Shown here: piece after piece, positions 18,922 through 26,986 of the stretch
Position numbering within the stretch: the first letter of the stretch is position 1
Layout of the letters: each line of letters opens with the position of its first letter
Assembly: GCF_016865525.2 (NCBI RefSeq)
Contig: NZ_CP075169.1
Span: 2,108,337-2,172,336, forward strand
Reading direction: 5' to 3'
Length of the DNA: 64,000 bases
Origin: Sodalis ligni
GTDB taxonomy: Bacteria > Pseudomonadota > Gammaproteobacteria > Enterobacterales > Enterobacteriaceae
Notes under the pieces: model-generated
What the model was told of the DNA's origin: nothing
The model's input: the letters and a program-made list of their open reading frames with translations, nothing else
Databases searched by the model: none
Translations under genes and position numbers: made by a program

Positions 18922-20320
18922 CAACGGGCAGGGCAAGACCCTGGCGGAAAAAATCTGGGATCGCCACCGTATAGTGGATATCGACGGCGAGCAATTGCTC
19001 TATTTGGACAATCTGCTGGTGCATGAAGGGTCCAGTCACGCCTTTGAAGCGCTTAACGCCCTCGGCAAGCACGTTTACCGGCCGGATCAGATTATTGCCT
19101 GTTCAGATCACTATCTGCCTACCGCCGGTCGGGAGCGGGGAGTGGAGGGTATCGCCGATCCGGCCATCCGCAACATGATTCTCAGGCTCGGCGAGAATGT
19201 CCGCCGCCACGGCATCCGTTATTTCGGACCCGAGGATCCCAACCAGGGCATTTTGCATGTGGTGGCGCCGGAGCAGGGTATAACCCAGCCCGGCCTGCTT
19301 ATCGGCGGGGCGGATTCACACACCACCACTCACGGCGCCTTCGGTTGCCTGGCCTTCGGTATCGGCGCCTCGGACGCCCGCCACGTGCTGGCGACCCAGA
19401 CCCTCTGGCTGCGCCGTCCGAAAACCATGCGGGTTCGGCTGGTGGGGGAAGCGGCCCCTTATGTATCCGCCAAGGATATCAATCTGGCGCTTATCGCGCT
19501 CCTTGGCGCCGGGGGCGCCCTCGGACATATTATCGAGTATGCCGGACCGGCGGGGCGCCGCACGACGCGGCACAAGAGGGCGGGAGGGGCGGGAGGACGG
19601 GCGGGTATCGTCGCGCCGGATGAACCCACGTATGCCTATCGGAGGGGCCGGCCCTTTGCCCCCGCCGCAGAGGAGTGGCGGCAGGCCGTGGCCTACTGGC
19701 GGACCTTGCCTTCCGACGATAACGCGGTATTCGATAGGGAGGTCACCCTTGATTTACATGAGGTCTCCCCTACCGTCACCTGGGGCACCAGCCCCGAGCA
19801 TGCGCTGGGCATCGGCGGCCATCTGCCCGACCCGGCCGCTATTGAAGACGACGACCAGCGTCAGGAGGTTGCGGCGGCTTTGGATTACATGGGCTTGACC
19901 GCCGGCGCCCCGCTGACCTCGATAAAAATCGACCGGGTCTTTATCGGTTCCTGCACCAACGGGCGTATCGAGGATCTGCGGGCGGCGGCCGGTATCGCTT
20001 TTCGGGGCCGGGTTAAAGTGCCGTCCTGGGTTGTGCCTGGTTCGACGTCGGTGAAGCGGCAGGCTGAGCGGGAAGGGCTGGACAAGATTTTTATCAATGC
20101 GGGATTCGAATGGCGCGACGCCGGCTGTTCCCTTTGTACCGCCATCAACGGCGACGTATTGGCGGAGGGGGAACGCTGCGCCTCTACCAGCAACCGTAAC
20201 TTTCGCGGCCGGCAGGGGGTTAACGGACGTACCCACCTGGTGAGTCCGGTTATGGCGGCCGCCGCGGCCCTCACCGGCTATTTGACCGATGTTCGCTCCT
20301 TTGAGGAGACAACCTTATGA
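18908..20320 (+). CDS. LeuC-like hydro-lyase large subunit (aconitase superfamily)
   Basis: A 470-residue homologue of 3-isopropylmalate dehydratase large subunit. It has the substrate-loop GGADSHTTTHGAFG, and the [4Fe-4S] ligands are visible in IGSCTNGRIEDLR and AGCSLCTAING. Its place inside an ABC importer operon, with the small subunit next, argues for a catabolic hydratase or isomerase rather than leucine synthesis. One segment is odd: after GHIIEYAG a Gly/Arg-rich run replaces the usual conserved stretch before GRAGIVAPDE, and it is about seven residues shorter than I expect (about 19553-19610). The start at 18908 overlaps the permease by 14 bases. Confidence 0.85.
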   Translation: MGTIDNGQGKTLAEKIWDRHRIVDIDGEQLLYLDNLLVHEGSSHAFEALNALGKHVYRPDQIIACSDHYLPTAGRERGVEGIADPAIRNMILRLGENVRRHGIRYFGPEDPNQGILHVVAPEQGITQPGLLIGGADSHTTTHGAFGCLAFGIGASDARHVLATQTLWLRRPKTMRVRLVGEAAPYVSAKDINLALIALLGAGGALGHIIEYAGPAGRRTTRHKRAGGAGGRAGIVAPDEPTYAYRRGRPFAPAAEEWRQAVAYWRTLPSDDNAVFDREVTLDLHEVSPTVTWGTSPEHALGIGGHLPDPAAIEDDDQRQEVAAALDYMGLTAGAPLTSIKIDRVFIGSCTNGRIEDLRAAAGIAFRGRVKVPSWVVPGSTSVKRQAEREGLDKIFINAGFEWRDAGCSLCTAINGDVLAEGERCASTSNRNFRGRQGVNGRTHLVSPVMAAAAALTGYLTDVRSFEETTL

Positions 20321-20922
20321 CCTCATTACTGGCTATCGACAGCATCGGCATTCCCTTTGATGAACCCAATGTGGATACCAATCAGATCTGTCCCACCCGC
20401 TTTAACAAGGTACCGCGCGGTCCGGCCTTTGCCCGCATCGCTTTTCACGATCGGCGTTTTGACGGGCAGGATAACGAGAAGGATTTTATCCTTAACCGGC
20501 CGCCTTATCGGGACGGCGGCATTATCGTGGCGGATCGCAATTTCGGCTGCGGTTCCTCCCGGGAAACGGCGGTGTATGCGCTGGTGGAATTCGGTATCCG
20601 CGCGGTTATTGCGTCCAGCTACGGGGATATCTTTGCCAATAACTGCTATAAAAACCGTTTGCTGCCGGTGGTACTGCCGAACGAAACCTGTATTGCGCTG
20701 CGCCATCAGCTGCATGACGATATTGGAGCGCGACTGCGTATCGATCTTGAACATCAGGTGGTTTGGGATCTGAACGGTGAGGGGTATGCCTTCGAGATCC
20801 ATCCCCTGCGGAAAAAGAGTTTGATTGAGGGTATTGATGATATCGCTCTGACCCAGGGGTATGCCGAGACCATTGTGGCGTTCGAACAAGAGTATCGCGC
20901 CGCCTATCCATGGATTAAGTAG
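20317..20922 (+). CDS. LeuD-like hydro-lyase small subunit
   Basis: A 201-residue small subunit with the swivelling-domain signatures DTNQICPTRF (the equivalent of DTDQIIP), GRNFGCGSSRE-like DRNFGCGSSRETA, and ASSYGDIFANNCYKNRLLPV. It overlaps the large-subunit stop by four bases and closes the operon. With LeuC it would form a hydro-lyase for a malate-type substrate. It is followed by a 107-bp repeat array and a convergent LysR gene. Confidence 0.9.
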   Translation: MTSLLAIDSIGIPFDEPNVDTNQICPTRFNKVPRGPAFARIAFHDRRFDGQDNEKDFILNRPPYRDGGIIVADRNFGCGSSRETAVYALVEFGIRAVIASSYGDIFANNCYKNRLLPVVLPNETCIALRHQLHDDIGARLRIDLEHQVVWDLNGEGYAFEIHPLRKKSLIEGIDDIALTQGYAETIVAFEQEYRAAYPWIK

Positions 20923-20934
20923 CTCTTAGCGCCC

Positions 20935-21655
20935 CATCAGCGCGGTCTCCCTTTAACTCGGCTCGCTTCACCCTGGGTGATAGCGGGCCTACCGTGCTGT
21001 GGGGCGCTCCGGCAGGCGGTAAAACCACGCCTGCTTCGGCCCCATCAGCGCGGTCTCCCTTTAACAGGCTCGCTTCACCCTGGGTGATAGCGGGCTTACC
21101 GCGCTGTGGGGCGCTCCGGCAGGCGGTAAAACCACGCCTGCTTCGACCCCATCAGCGCGGTCTCCCTTTAACTCGGCTCGCTTCACCCTGGGTGATAGCG
21201 GGCCTACCGTGCTGTGGGGCGCTCCGGCAGGCGGTAAAACCACGCCTGCTTCGGCCCCATCAGCGCGGTCTCCCTTTAACACGGCTCGCTTTGCCCTGGG
21301 TGATAGCGGGCTTACCGCGCTGTGGGGCGCTCCGGCAGGCGGTAAAACCACGCCTGCTTCGACCCCATCAGCGCGGTCTCCCTTTAACAGGCTCGCTTCA
21401 CCCTGGGTGATAGCGGGCTTACCGCGCTGTGGGGCGCTCCGGCAGGCGGTAAAACCACGCCTGCTTCGGCCCCATCAGCGCGGTCTCCCTTTAACAGGCT
21501 CGCTTCACCCTGGGTGATAGCGGGCTTACCGCGCTGTGGGGCGCTCCGGCAGGCGGTAAAACCACGCCTGCTTCGGCCCCATCAGCGCGGTCTCCCTTTA
21601 ACAGGCTCGCTTTACCCTGGGTGATAGCGGGCTTACCGTGCTGTGGGGCGCTTGA
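20935..21655. repeat. 107-108 bp tandem repeat array (locus 2)
   Basis: Between the convergent leuD-like and LysR genes lie about 6.7 near-identical units. The block TCAGCGCGGTCTCC recurs at 20938, 21045, 21152, 21260, 21368, 21475 and 21582, a spacing of 107 or 108 bases. Each unit carries a perfect 7-bp stem GCAGGCG/CGCCTGC around the loop GTAAAACCA. All three frames contain apparent small ORFs with the same peptide repeated; these are artefacts. Units share blocks with the arrays at 3.6 kb and, inverted, at 37.2 kb. Confidence 0.95.
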
Positions 21656-21668
21656 CCCGGTATGTCTG

Positions 21669-22601
21669 TTAACGTTTCGCGGGATCTGGATTTGGCTCGT
21701 TCAGCAGCAGTTTCTCCCTGAGGAGAGGCTCTGCCCAGGTTATAAACGTCTGTAGCGGGCGGGAAAGGTGTTTGCGGTGTGGATAGAGTAGCTGGACCGG
21801 AAGAGGGCGGGGGCGGTAGGCGGGCATGACCTCAATCAGGTCTCCTGATTCCAGGTGGGTTTGTACGTCATATTGGGGTATCTGAATCATTCCCATACCG
21901 GCCAGGCAGCAGGCGATGTAGGCTTCGGCGTTATTGACCGTTATCCGGCCGCGCAGGACGGCGGACTGGTAGCTGCCGTTTTCCGGCCATTCCCAGCTCT
22001 CGACCCGGCCCGTGGTAGGGGAGGCATAGTTTACCGCCAGATGGCGGGGTAGATCTGAAGGCGTATCGGGTCTGCCATGCAGGGCGATATAGGCCGGCGC
22101 CGCCACATTGATGAATTTCAGGAACCCGAGTTTGCGGGCCACCAGACTTGAGTCGGTCAGTTTTCCCACACGCAAGGCACAGTCTATTCCCTCTTCCGCC
22201 AGACTGACATTGCGGTCAGATGCTCCCATTTCCAGCATCATGTGCGGATAGCGGGTAAAGAATTCAGGCAGTGAGGGCGCGATGATCAGCCTGCCAATGC
22301 GTCCCGGCACATCAAATCTGATTTTCCCCACAGGCTGGCTATCGTTTTGTCTGAACAGATTTTCCGTTTCTTCCACGTCCGGTATCACTCTCAGGCAGCG
22401 TTCATAAAAAGCCCGGCCATCGGAGGTGAGGGAGACGCTGCGGGTGGTGCGGTGAAGCAGGCGCGTTCCTACCCGGGATTCAAGCACCGCAACCGCAGCG
22501 GAAACGGTGGATCTGGGCATGTTCATTACGTCGGCCGCGCGGGTGAAACTGCCGCAGTCCACCACCCGTATAAAAATGCGAAAGAGGTCAATTCTGTCCA
22601 T
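21669..22601 (-). CDS. LysR family transcriptional regulator
   Basis: A 310-residue LysR regulator. The N-terminal HTH (residues about 1-60) reads DLFRIFIRVVDCGSFTRAAD then MPRSTVSAAVAVLESRVGTRLLHRTTR. The C-terminal effector domain has the LSR substrate-binding fold pattern (GKIRFDVPGRIGRLIIAP). It is transcribed away from an SDR gene; LysR proteins commonly control such a divergent neighbour. A perfect 11-bp inverted repeat spans its own start codon. It ends just after the 107-bp array. Confidence 0.92.
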   Translation of the reverse strand: MDRIDLFRIFIRVVDCGSFTRAADVMNMPRSTVSAAVAVLESRVGTRLLHRTTRSVSLTSDGRAFYERCLRVIPDVEETENLFRQNDSQPVGKIRFDVPGRIGRLIIAPSLPEFFTRYPHMMLEMGASDRNVSLAEEGIDCALRVGKLTDSSLVARKLGFLKFINVAAPAYIALHGRPDTPSDLPRHLAVNYASPTTGRVESWEWPENGSYQSAVLRGRITVNNAEAYIACCLAGMGMIQIPQYDVQTHLESGDLIEVMPAYRPRPLPVQLLYPHRKHLSRPLQTFITWAEPLLREKLLLNEPNPDPAKR

Positions 22602-22631
22602 AAAAATTACATTGTTCGTGTTTTATGGACA
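22595..22631. promoter_or_regulatory. Inverted repeat overlapping the LysR start, candidate autoregulatory operator
   Basis: TGTCCATAAAA (22595-22605) and TTTTATGGACA (22621-22631) are perfect inverted 11-mers separated by 15 bases. The left arm covers the LysR start codon (CAT at 22599-22601 on the plus strand) and the right arm points to the SDR gene. A regulator bound here could repress its own gene and control the divergent one. Confidence 0.55.
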
Positions 22632-22730
22632 GTATAATCAGAATTGCGGTCTTTATACAGAAAATGCAGGAGCTATTCTCAGGGGGCACCATCTTTGGCT
22701 GTTATACCCATAGAGAAGAGGACTGACGTC

Positions 22731-23504
22731 ATGACAGAGCACAGTATCAAAGGCAAATCCGTCATTATTGCCGGCGGCGCGAAAAATCTGGGCGGGCTGA
22801 TTGCGCGTGATTTTGCCGAGCACGGCGCGAAAGCCATCGCCATACATTACAACAGCGCGGGAAGTAAAGATGACGCCCAAGCCACCATTGCGGCGATCAT
22901 GGCCGCCGGAGCGCAGGCTGTGGCCTTTCAGGCCGACCTGACCACGGCCGGCTCCGTGGAAAAGCTCTTCGCGGACGTGACGGCGGCCATCGGCAGGCCG
23001 GACATTGCCGTCAATACCGTGGGCAAGGTGCTGAAAAAGCCCCTGTTCGATATCTCGGAAGCGGAGTATGACGAGATGAGCGCGGTGAACGCCAAGTCGG
23101 CCTTTTTCTTTCTTAAAGAGGCCGGGAAGCACCTCAATGACAATGGGAAAATCTGTACCCTGGTGACTTCCCTGCTTGGAGCGTTTACGCCTTTTTATGC
23201 CGCTTACGCCGGCACCAAGGCGCCGGTGGAGCATTTTACCCGCGCGGCGGCGAAGGAGTTTGGCGAGCGGGGGATTTCCGTCACCGCCATCGGTCCGGGT
23301 CCTATGGATACGCCGTTCTTTTATCCGGCTGAAAGCGCCGAGGCGCGGGATTACCATAAGACGGCGGCAGCGCTCTCACCTTTCAGCAAAACCGGCCTGA
23401 CGGATATCGCCGATATCGTTCCCTGGATACGTTTTCTGGTGACGGAGGGATGGTGGATGACCGGCCAGACCATTCTGGTGAATGGCGGCTATACCACCAA
23501 ATAA
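22731..23504 (+). CDS. SDR family oxidoreductase
   Basis: A 257-residue short-chain dehydrogenase. The cofactor motif is slightly altered, GGAKNLGG in place of the usual TGxxxGIG. YAAYAGTKAPVEHFTRAAAKEFG holds the catalytic Tyr and Lys, and GPMDTPFF follows. It is an NAD(P)-dependent oxidoreductase of unknown substrate. ATG 22731 is the first sensible start; the reading frame is open further upstream, but that part lacks SDR features. It is the likely target of the divergent LysR protein. Confidence 0.88.
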   Translation: MTEHSIKGKSVIIAGGAKNLGGLIARDFAEHGAKAIAIHYNSAGSKDDAQATIAAIMAAGAQAVAFQADLTTAGSVEKLFADVTAAIGRPDIAVNTVGKVLKKPLFDISEAEYDEMSAVNAKSAFFFLKEAGKHLNDNGKICTLVTSLLGAFTPFYAAYAGTKAPVEHFTRAAAKEFGERGISVTAIGPGPMDTPFFYPAESAEARDYHKTAAALSPFSKTGLTDIADIVPWIRFLVTEGWWMTGQTILVNGGYTTK

Positions 23505-23659
23505 CCTCGGCTGGCGATTAACAAGTTATGTAGCACCGCTTCGCTGCGTTCGACTAATATTGCATCACCTCCCGGGACGGGGTGAGGATCAGAGTCAATG
23601 CCACTGTAAAAGTTCTGTGTGTTCCTGATGTTTTAACTCATCCCTGATGAGGTATGGAT

Positions 23660-24562
23660 ATGAAATACATCATTTTACTGCTGTTGATTGCTTGTGCGGT
23701 CTATGTGCATTATCGCGGTCGGGTGCGTTTTGGTTTTTGGCGCCAGTTGGCGGATCACTCTTCCTTTGTATCGCCGATGAATGTCTTTATGTATCTGTTT
23801 TCCGCCATTCCCCTTACGCCTTATCTCAAGCTGGAAACGCTGCCGGAGCTGGAAATCCTCAGGAACAACTGGCGGATGATCCGTGACGAGGGGCTGGCGC
23901 TGATGGCAATGCGCGAAATCAAGGTGTCCGATAAATATAACGACGCCGGATTTAATTCTTTTTTCAAAACCGGCTGGAAGCGGTTTTACCTGAAATGGTA
24001 CGAGGACAGCCATCCTTCCGCCAAGGCGTTATGCCCCCGCACCACCGAGCTGCTGCGGACGTTGCCTTCGGTGAAAGCCGCCATGTTCGCTGAACTGCCC
24101 GACGGCAGCCGGCTGCCGCGCCATCGCGATCCCTATGCCGGCTCCCTGCGTTATCATCTCGGTCTGATGACGCCCCAGGACGACCGCTGCTTTATCGAGG
24201 TGGACGGTAAGCGTTACAGCTGGCGCGACGGGGAGGATGTGCTGTTTGACGAAACCTATATCCACTATGCGGAAAATTCCAGCGGTAAGCAGCGCCTGAT
24301 CCTGTTTTGTGATATTGAACGGCCCATGCGCTACCGCTGGGCGCAGGCGGTGAATCACTGGCTGGGCCGTCATGTGTTAAGCGCCGGGGCGGCGCCTAAC
24401 TGGGACAGCGACCGCACCGGCGGCGTCAACAAGGCGTTCAAGTATATCTATGCGGTGCGCAAGGTCGGCAAGTACCTGAAGAAGAAAAACCGCGCCGGCT
24501 ATTACCTGATCAAATGGCTGCTGTTCGGCGGTATCGCAGTGCTGGTTTTCACAAATTTATAA
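23660..24562 (+). CDS. lpxO: Lipid A 2-hydroxylase LpxO (Fe(II)/2-oxoglutarate dioxygenase)
   Basis: About 300 residues of the aspartyl/asparaginyl beta-hydroxylase fold, matching LpxO in length and order. There is an N-terminal membrane anchor (YIILLLLIACAVYV), iron-binding H-x-D in LPRHRDPYAGSLRYHLGL and the distal His in FDETYIHYAEN, the 2-oxoglutarate-type Arg in QRLILFCDIERPM, and a C-terminal hydrophobic segment (IKWLLFGGIAVLVF). It hydroxylates the secondary acyl chain of lipid A at the inner membrane face. Start 23660 fits the GAGG ribosome-binding site better than the ATG at 23654. It is a stand-alone gene. Confidence 0.92.
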   Translation: MKYIILLLLIACAVYVHYRGRVRFGFWRQLADHSSFVSPMNVFMYLFSAIPLTPYLKLETLPELEILRNNWRMIRDEGLALMAMREIKVSDKYNDAGFNSFFKTGWKRFYLKWYEDSHPSAKALCPRTTELLRTLPSVKAAMFAELPDGSRLPRHRDPYAGSLRYHLGLMTPQDDRCFIEVDGKRYSWRDGEDVLFDETYIHYAENSSGKQRLILFCDIERPMRYRWAQAVNHWLGRHVLSAGAAPNWDSDRTGGVNKAFKYIYAVRKVGKYLKKKNRAGYYLIKWLLFGGIAVLVFTNL

Positions 24563-24565
24563 TGG

Positions 24566-24716
24566 TTACAGCGCTGCCGTGATTCTCATGCATCGGTAGC
24601 AATTACAGCGCTGCCGTGATTCTCACGCATCAATAGCGGTTACAGCGCTGCCGTGATTCTCACGCCTCGGTAGCAGTAACAGCGCTGCCCCGATCTTCAC
24701 GCGCCGCTGCCGTTAC
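24566..24716. repeat. 37-bp tandem repeat at a convergent junction
   Basis: About four copies of a 37-bp unit beginning TTACAGCGCTGCCGTGATTC start at 24566, 24603, 24640, 24677 (variant) and 24712 (partial). They lie between the ends of lpxO and the MocR gene. The last partial copy encodes the C-terminal residues and stop of the MocR protein. The unit differs from the 107-bp repeat but occupies the same type of site. Confidence 0.85.
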
Positions 24717-26110
24717 AGCGCCACCGTGGACAGCCAGGCGGGGTACTCCAGCATGTCCGCCACGTTTTTCAGCATTGCCTCGCACTGCTCGCGGCTGTTG
24801 GGGCCTCCCAGGCACAGGCGCAGCGCGTCGGGGGGATTATTGTCGGTACAGAAGGCGGCGCTGGAGACCGCGCTGACCCCCTGATGGCGCAGTTTCACCG
24901 CCACATCCGACGGATTCCAGCCCTGGCGGTGCGGCAGCCGCAGCCAGAGATGGAAACCTTCGGCATCCGCCTGCAGGCTGTAATTGCGCAGCAGCCGGGC
25001 GGCCATCCGCTGGCGCAGGACCGCTTCTTCCCGCACCGCCAGCAGCATTTTTTCCGCCGTACCGTCGTTAATCCACTGGGTCGCCAGCGCATTGGTAAAC
25101 GGGCTGGACATCACCGTCAGCGCCCGCATGGCGCCGGCCAGGTGCTGCCCCTGGCGCACCGTGGGGGCGTGCACCCAGGCAATGCGCAAACCGGCGCCGA
25201 AACATTTCGACAGGCCGGTAATATACCAGGTCAGTTCCGGCACCAGCTCCGCCATGGCGGGCAGGGAGGCGGAGGGCAGCATGCCATAGGCGTCGTCTTC
25301 GATAATCGGTATGCTGTAGCGCAGGGCCACATCCGCCAGCTTTTCCCGCCGGCGCAGCGGCAGCGTCAGGGTGGTGGGATTATTGATGGTGGGATTGAGA
25401 TACAGGGCGCGGATTTGCCCGGTCTGGCAGGCGTTTTCAAACGAGCGCGGCATCGGGCCGTCCCCGTCGCACTCCAGGGCGTGCAGGGTGATATCCAATT
25501 GGGCGGCGATGGCTTTGAGCCCCGGATACACCAGGCTGCCGACGCAGATTTCTCCGCCCCGGCGCGCCAGCAGGGTCAGCAATCCCACTAGCACGCTGTG
25601 AATGCCGGGACATACCAGCAGCCGCTCGGGGGCCACCGCCGGTAAACGGCGCCCCAGCCAGCGGCATCCCGCCTCTTTGTCGTCATGGTTGCCGCCGAAA
25701 TCGTGATAGCGCAGCAGGGGAAACAGATCTTTGTGGGCAAACAGATTCAGGGCGCCCTGGCGGATTTGCGCCACGAGATCCGGCGAATCCGGTTCCACCG
25801 GCAGATTCATGGTCATCTCATAGCTGCTGCCGTTGCGGGGCGGGATCGACGGCACTTTGCCGCGGATAAAGCTGCCGGTGCCCGGACGGGAATCAATGAG
25901 TCCGCGCTTGCGCGCTTCGGCGTAGCCGCGGGTCACCGTGGTGTAATTCAAAGAAAGTTTCACCGCCAGGTCCCGCAGGGGCGGCAGGCGATCCCGCGGC
26001 TGGAAATCACCGCTTTCAATGGCGTCATGGATCAAATCGGCAATCAGCAGATAAGCCGGACGCTCCGGTCGTTCATGCATATAGTGCGTCCAACGATCGA
26101 ATCGTTTCAT
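24713..26110 (-). CDS. MocR/PdxR-type regulator (GntR HTH fused to aminotransferase fold)
   Basis: A 465-residue fusion. The GntR winged helix covers about residues 10-80 (AYLLIADLIHDAIESGDFQ, then LPPLRDLAVKLSLNYTTVTRGY). A type-I aminotransferase-like domain follows, with the PLP lysine in TGLSKCFGAGLRIAW. AGGAG lies just before ATG 26110; an upstream ATG at 26200 is disfavoured. It is transcribed away from the Nit1C cluster, and a family of ATGATTGCAT elements fills the shared intergenic region, so I infer that it controls nitBCDEFGH and itself, with PLP or an amino compound as effector. Confidence 0.9.
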   Translation of the reverse strand: MKRFDRWTHYMHERPERPAYLLIADLIHDAIESGDFQPRDRLPPLRDLAVKLSLNYTTVTRGYAEARKRGLIDSRPGTGSFIRGKVPSIPPRNGSSYEMTMNLPVEPDSPDLVAQIRQGALNLFAHKDLFPLLRYHDFGGNHDDKEAGCRWLGRRLPAVAPERLLVCPGIHSVLVGLLTLLARRGGEICVGSLVYPGLKAIAAQLDITLHALECDGDGPMPRSFENACQTGQIRALYLNPTINNPTTLTLPLRRREKLADVALRYSIPIIEDDAYGMLPSASLPAMAELVPELTWYITGLSKCFGAGLRIAWVHAPTVRQGQHLAGAMRALTVMSSPFTNALATQWINDGTAEKMLLAVREEAVLRQRMAARLLRNYSLQADAEGFHLWLRLPHRQGWNPSDVAVKLRHQGVSAVSSAAFCTDNNPPDALRLCLGGPNSREQCEAMLKNVADMLEYPAWLSTVAL

Positions 26111-26160
26111 TGTTTCTCTCCTGGTGGCGGACTTCCACTCTAGCGGATTCATCCGTGCCC

Positions 26161-26368
26161 ATGCAATCATTGATGTAATGATTGTGTTTAATGATTGCAT
26201 CAGATTGTTTGCAGTGCGTTAGATTGGTGCAATCATAGGTTATACATGCGTTGTCATTGTGCAGCGGATTGGTTAATAGTTGCGCTTCTATTTGCCTGTA
26301 ATCTGAAATGCGGGTCGGTGAAAATTTTTTGCTCAGAAGTTGAGCGATTGATTGGCCGATGATTGCAT
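26161..26368. promoter_or_regulatory. ATGATTGCAT operator cluster for the MocR regulator
   Basis: The motif occurs as ATGCAATCAT (26161-26170), ATGATTG (26178-26184), ATGATTGCAT (26191-26200), TGCAATCAT (26228-26236) and ATGATTGCAT (26359-26368). The first and third form a perfect 10-bp inverted repeat, and the first two form CAATCATT-GATGT-AATGATTG. The cluster overlaps the MocR promoter region, and the last copy lies just upstream of the sigma-54 promoter of nitB. Confidence 0.65.
26215..26231. promoter_or_regulatory. Candidate NtrC-type enhancer site
   Basis: TGCGTT-AGATT-GGTGCA has the 17-bp spacing of the NtrC consensus (TGCACY-N5-GGTGCA). The right half is perfect and the left half matches four of six. 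It lies about 170-185 bases upstream of the sigma-54 promoter, a usual distance for an enhancer. It partly overlaps a MocR-type motif. One good half-site makes this a candidate only. Confidence 0.45.
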
Positions 26369-26384
26369 GGTCCCTTTCCGCCCC

Positions 26385-26400
26385 TGGCATAACCCTTGCT
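26385..26400 (+). promoter_or_regulatory. Sigma-54 promoter of the Nit1C operon
   Basis: TGGCAT-AACCC-TTGCT matches the -24/-12 consensus TGGCAC-N5-TTGCW with exact spacing and one mismatch. It is oriented toward nitB, whose start is 92 bases downstream of the -12 element. Nitrogen control of this cluster is expected, since homologues respond to nitrogen starvation. Confidence 0.7.
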
Positions 26401-26491
26401 CCATGAATGATGACGCGTCCGTTAGCCGGCGCGATACATCATCCGCCGCGGCTGTCGGCGATGCCAGTAAACCTGCGAAGAGACTAAGACT

Positions 26492-26974
26492 ATGCCAACG
26501 GTAACCCTGCCCGCACATCAATCCGGCGATTTCCTGGTGGATTACGAAGAAAAGGTGTTTGAAGACGTGAAGGCCGAACCGGGCCAGAAAGCGCTGGTGA
26601 CCTTCCATACCGTCGCGTTCGAAGGCTCCATCGGCTTCGTGAATATGCTGCAGGCCACCCGGCTGCAGCGCAAAGGCTTTGAAACCTCGATTCTGTTATA
26701 CGGACCGGGGGTGACCCTCGGGGTGCAGCGCGGCTTTCCCAAGCTGGGAGACGAAGCCTTCCCCGGCCATATGAACTTCAATAACCAGCTGCAAAAATTC
26801 ATGGCTGAAGGCGGCAAGGTCTTTGCCTGCCGTTTCGCCCTGCAGGCGTTGTACGGCCACGGCGAGCCCTCGCTCATTGAGGGCATCCGCGCCATCAATC
26901 CGCTGGATGTGCTGGATCTGAAGCTGCTGCACATCCGCGACAACGCGGTGATTCTTGATACCTGGACCGTGTAA
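26492..26974 (+). CDS. nitB: Nit1C protein NitB (MSMEG_0572 family)
   Basis: A 160-residue protein of the nitrogen-starvation-associated MSMEG_0572/sll0783 family, the first gene of the Nit1C cluster. No catalytic motif is evident. It has the DsrE-like layout of a small alpha/beta protein ([27 protein letters not shown]). The family is conserved beside Nit6803-type nitrilases in diverse bacteria, but its biochemical role is not known to me. It lies 12 bases before nitC and downstream of the sigma-54 promoter. Family name and order are from recall. Confidence 0.85.
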   Translation: MPTVTLPAHQSGDFLVDYEEKVFEDVKAEPGQKALVTFHTVAFEGSIGFVNMLQATRLQRKGFETSILLYGPGVTLGVQRGFPKLGDEAFPGHMNFNNQLQKFMAEGGKVFACRFALQALYGHGEPSLIEGIRAINPLDVLDLKLLHIRDNAVILDTWTV

Positions 26975-26986
26975 GGAGCCGACGTT

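Noticed and set aside
18908..20922. Assignment of the LeuCD-like pair to leucine biosynthesis
   Set aside because: No leuA or leuB nearby; the pair is translationally coupled to an ABC importer.
21061..21351. ORFs of 96-138 codons inside the repeat arrays at 21 kb and 37 kb
   Set aside because: They encode the same peptide repeated on both strands because the DNA repeats; no start signals and no family.
20935..21655. Regular tandem repeats considered as a CRISPR array
   Set aside because: The whole 107-108 bp unit repeats with only point differences; there are no unique spacers and no cas genes.
22700..22712. TATACCC near 22704 as another palindromic element
   Set aside because: Only the 7-mer matches; no second arm or inner palindrome is present.
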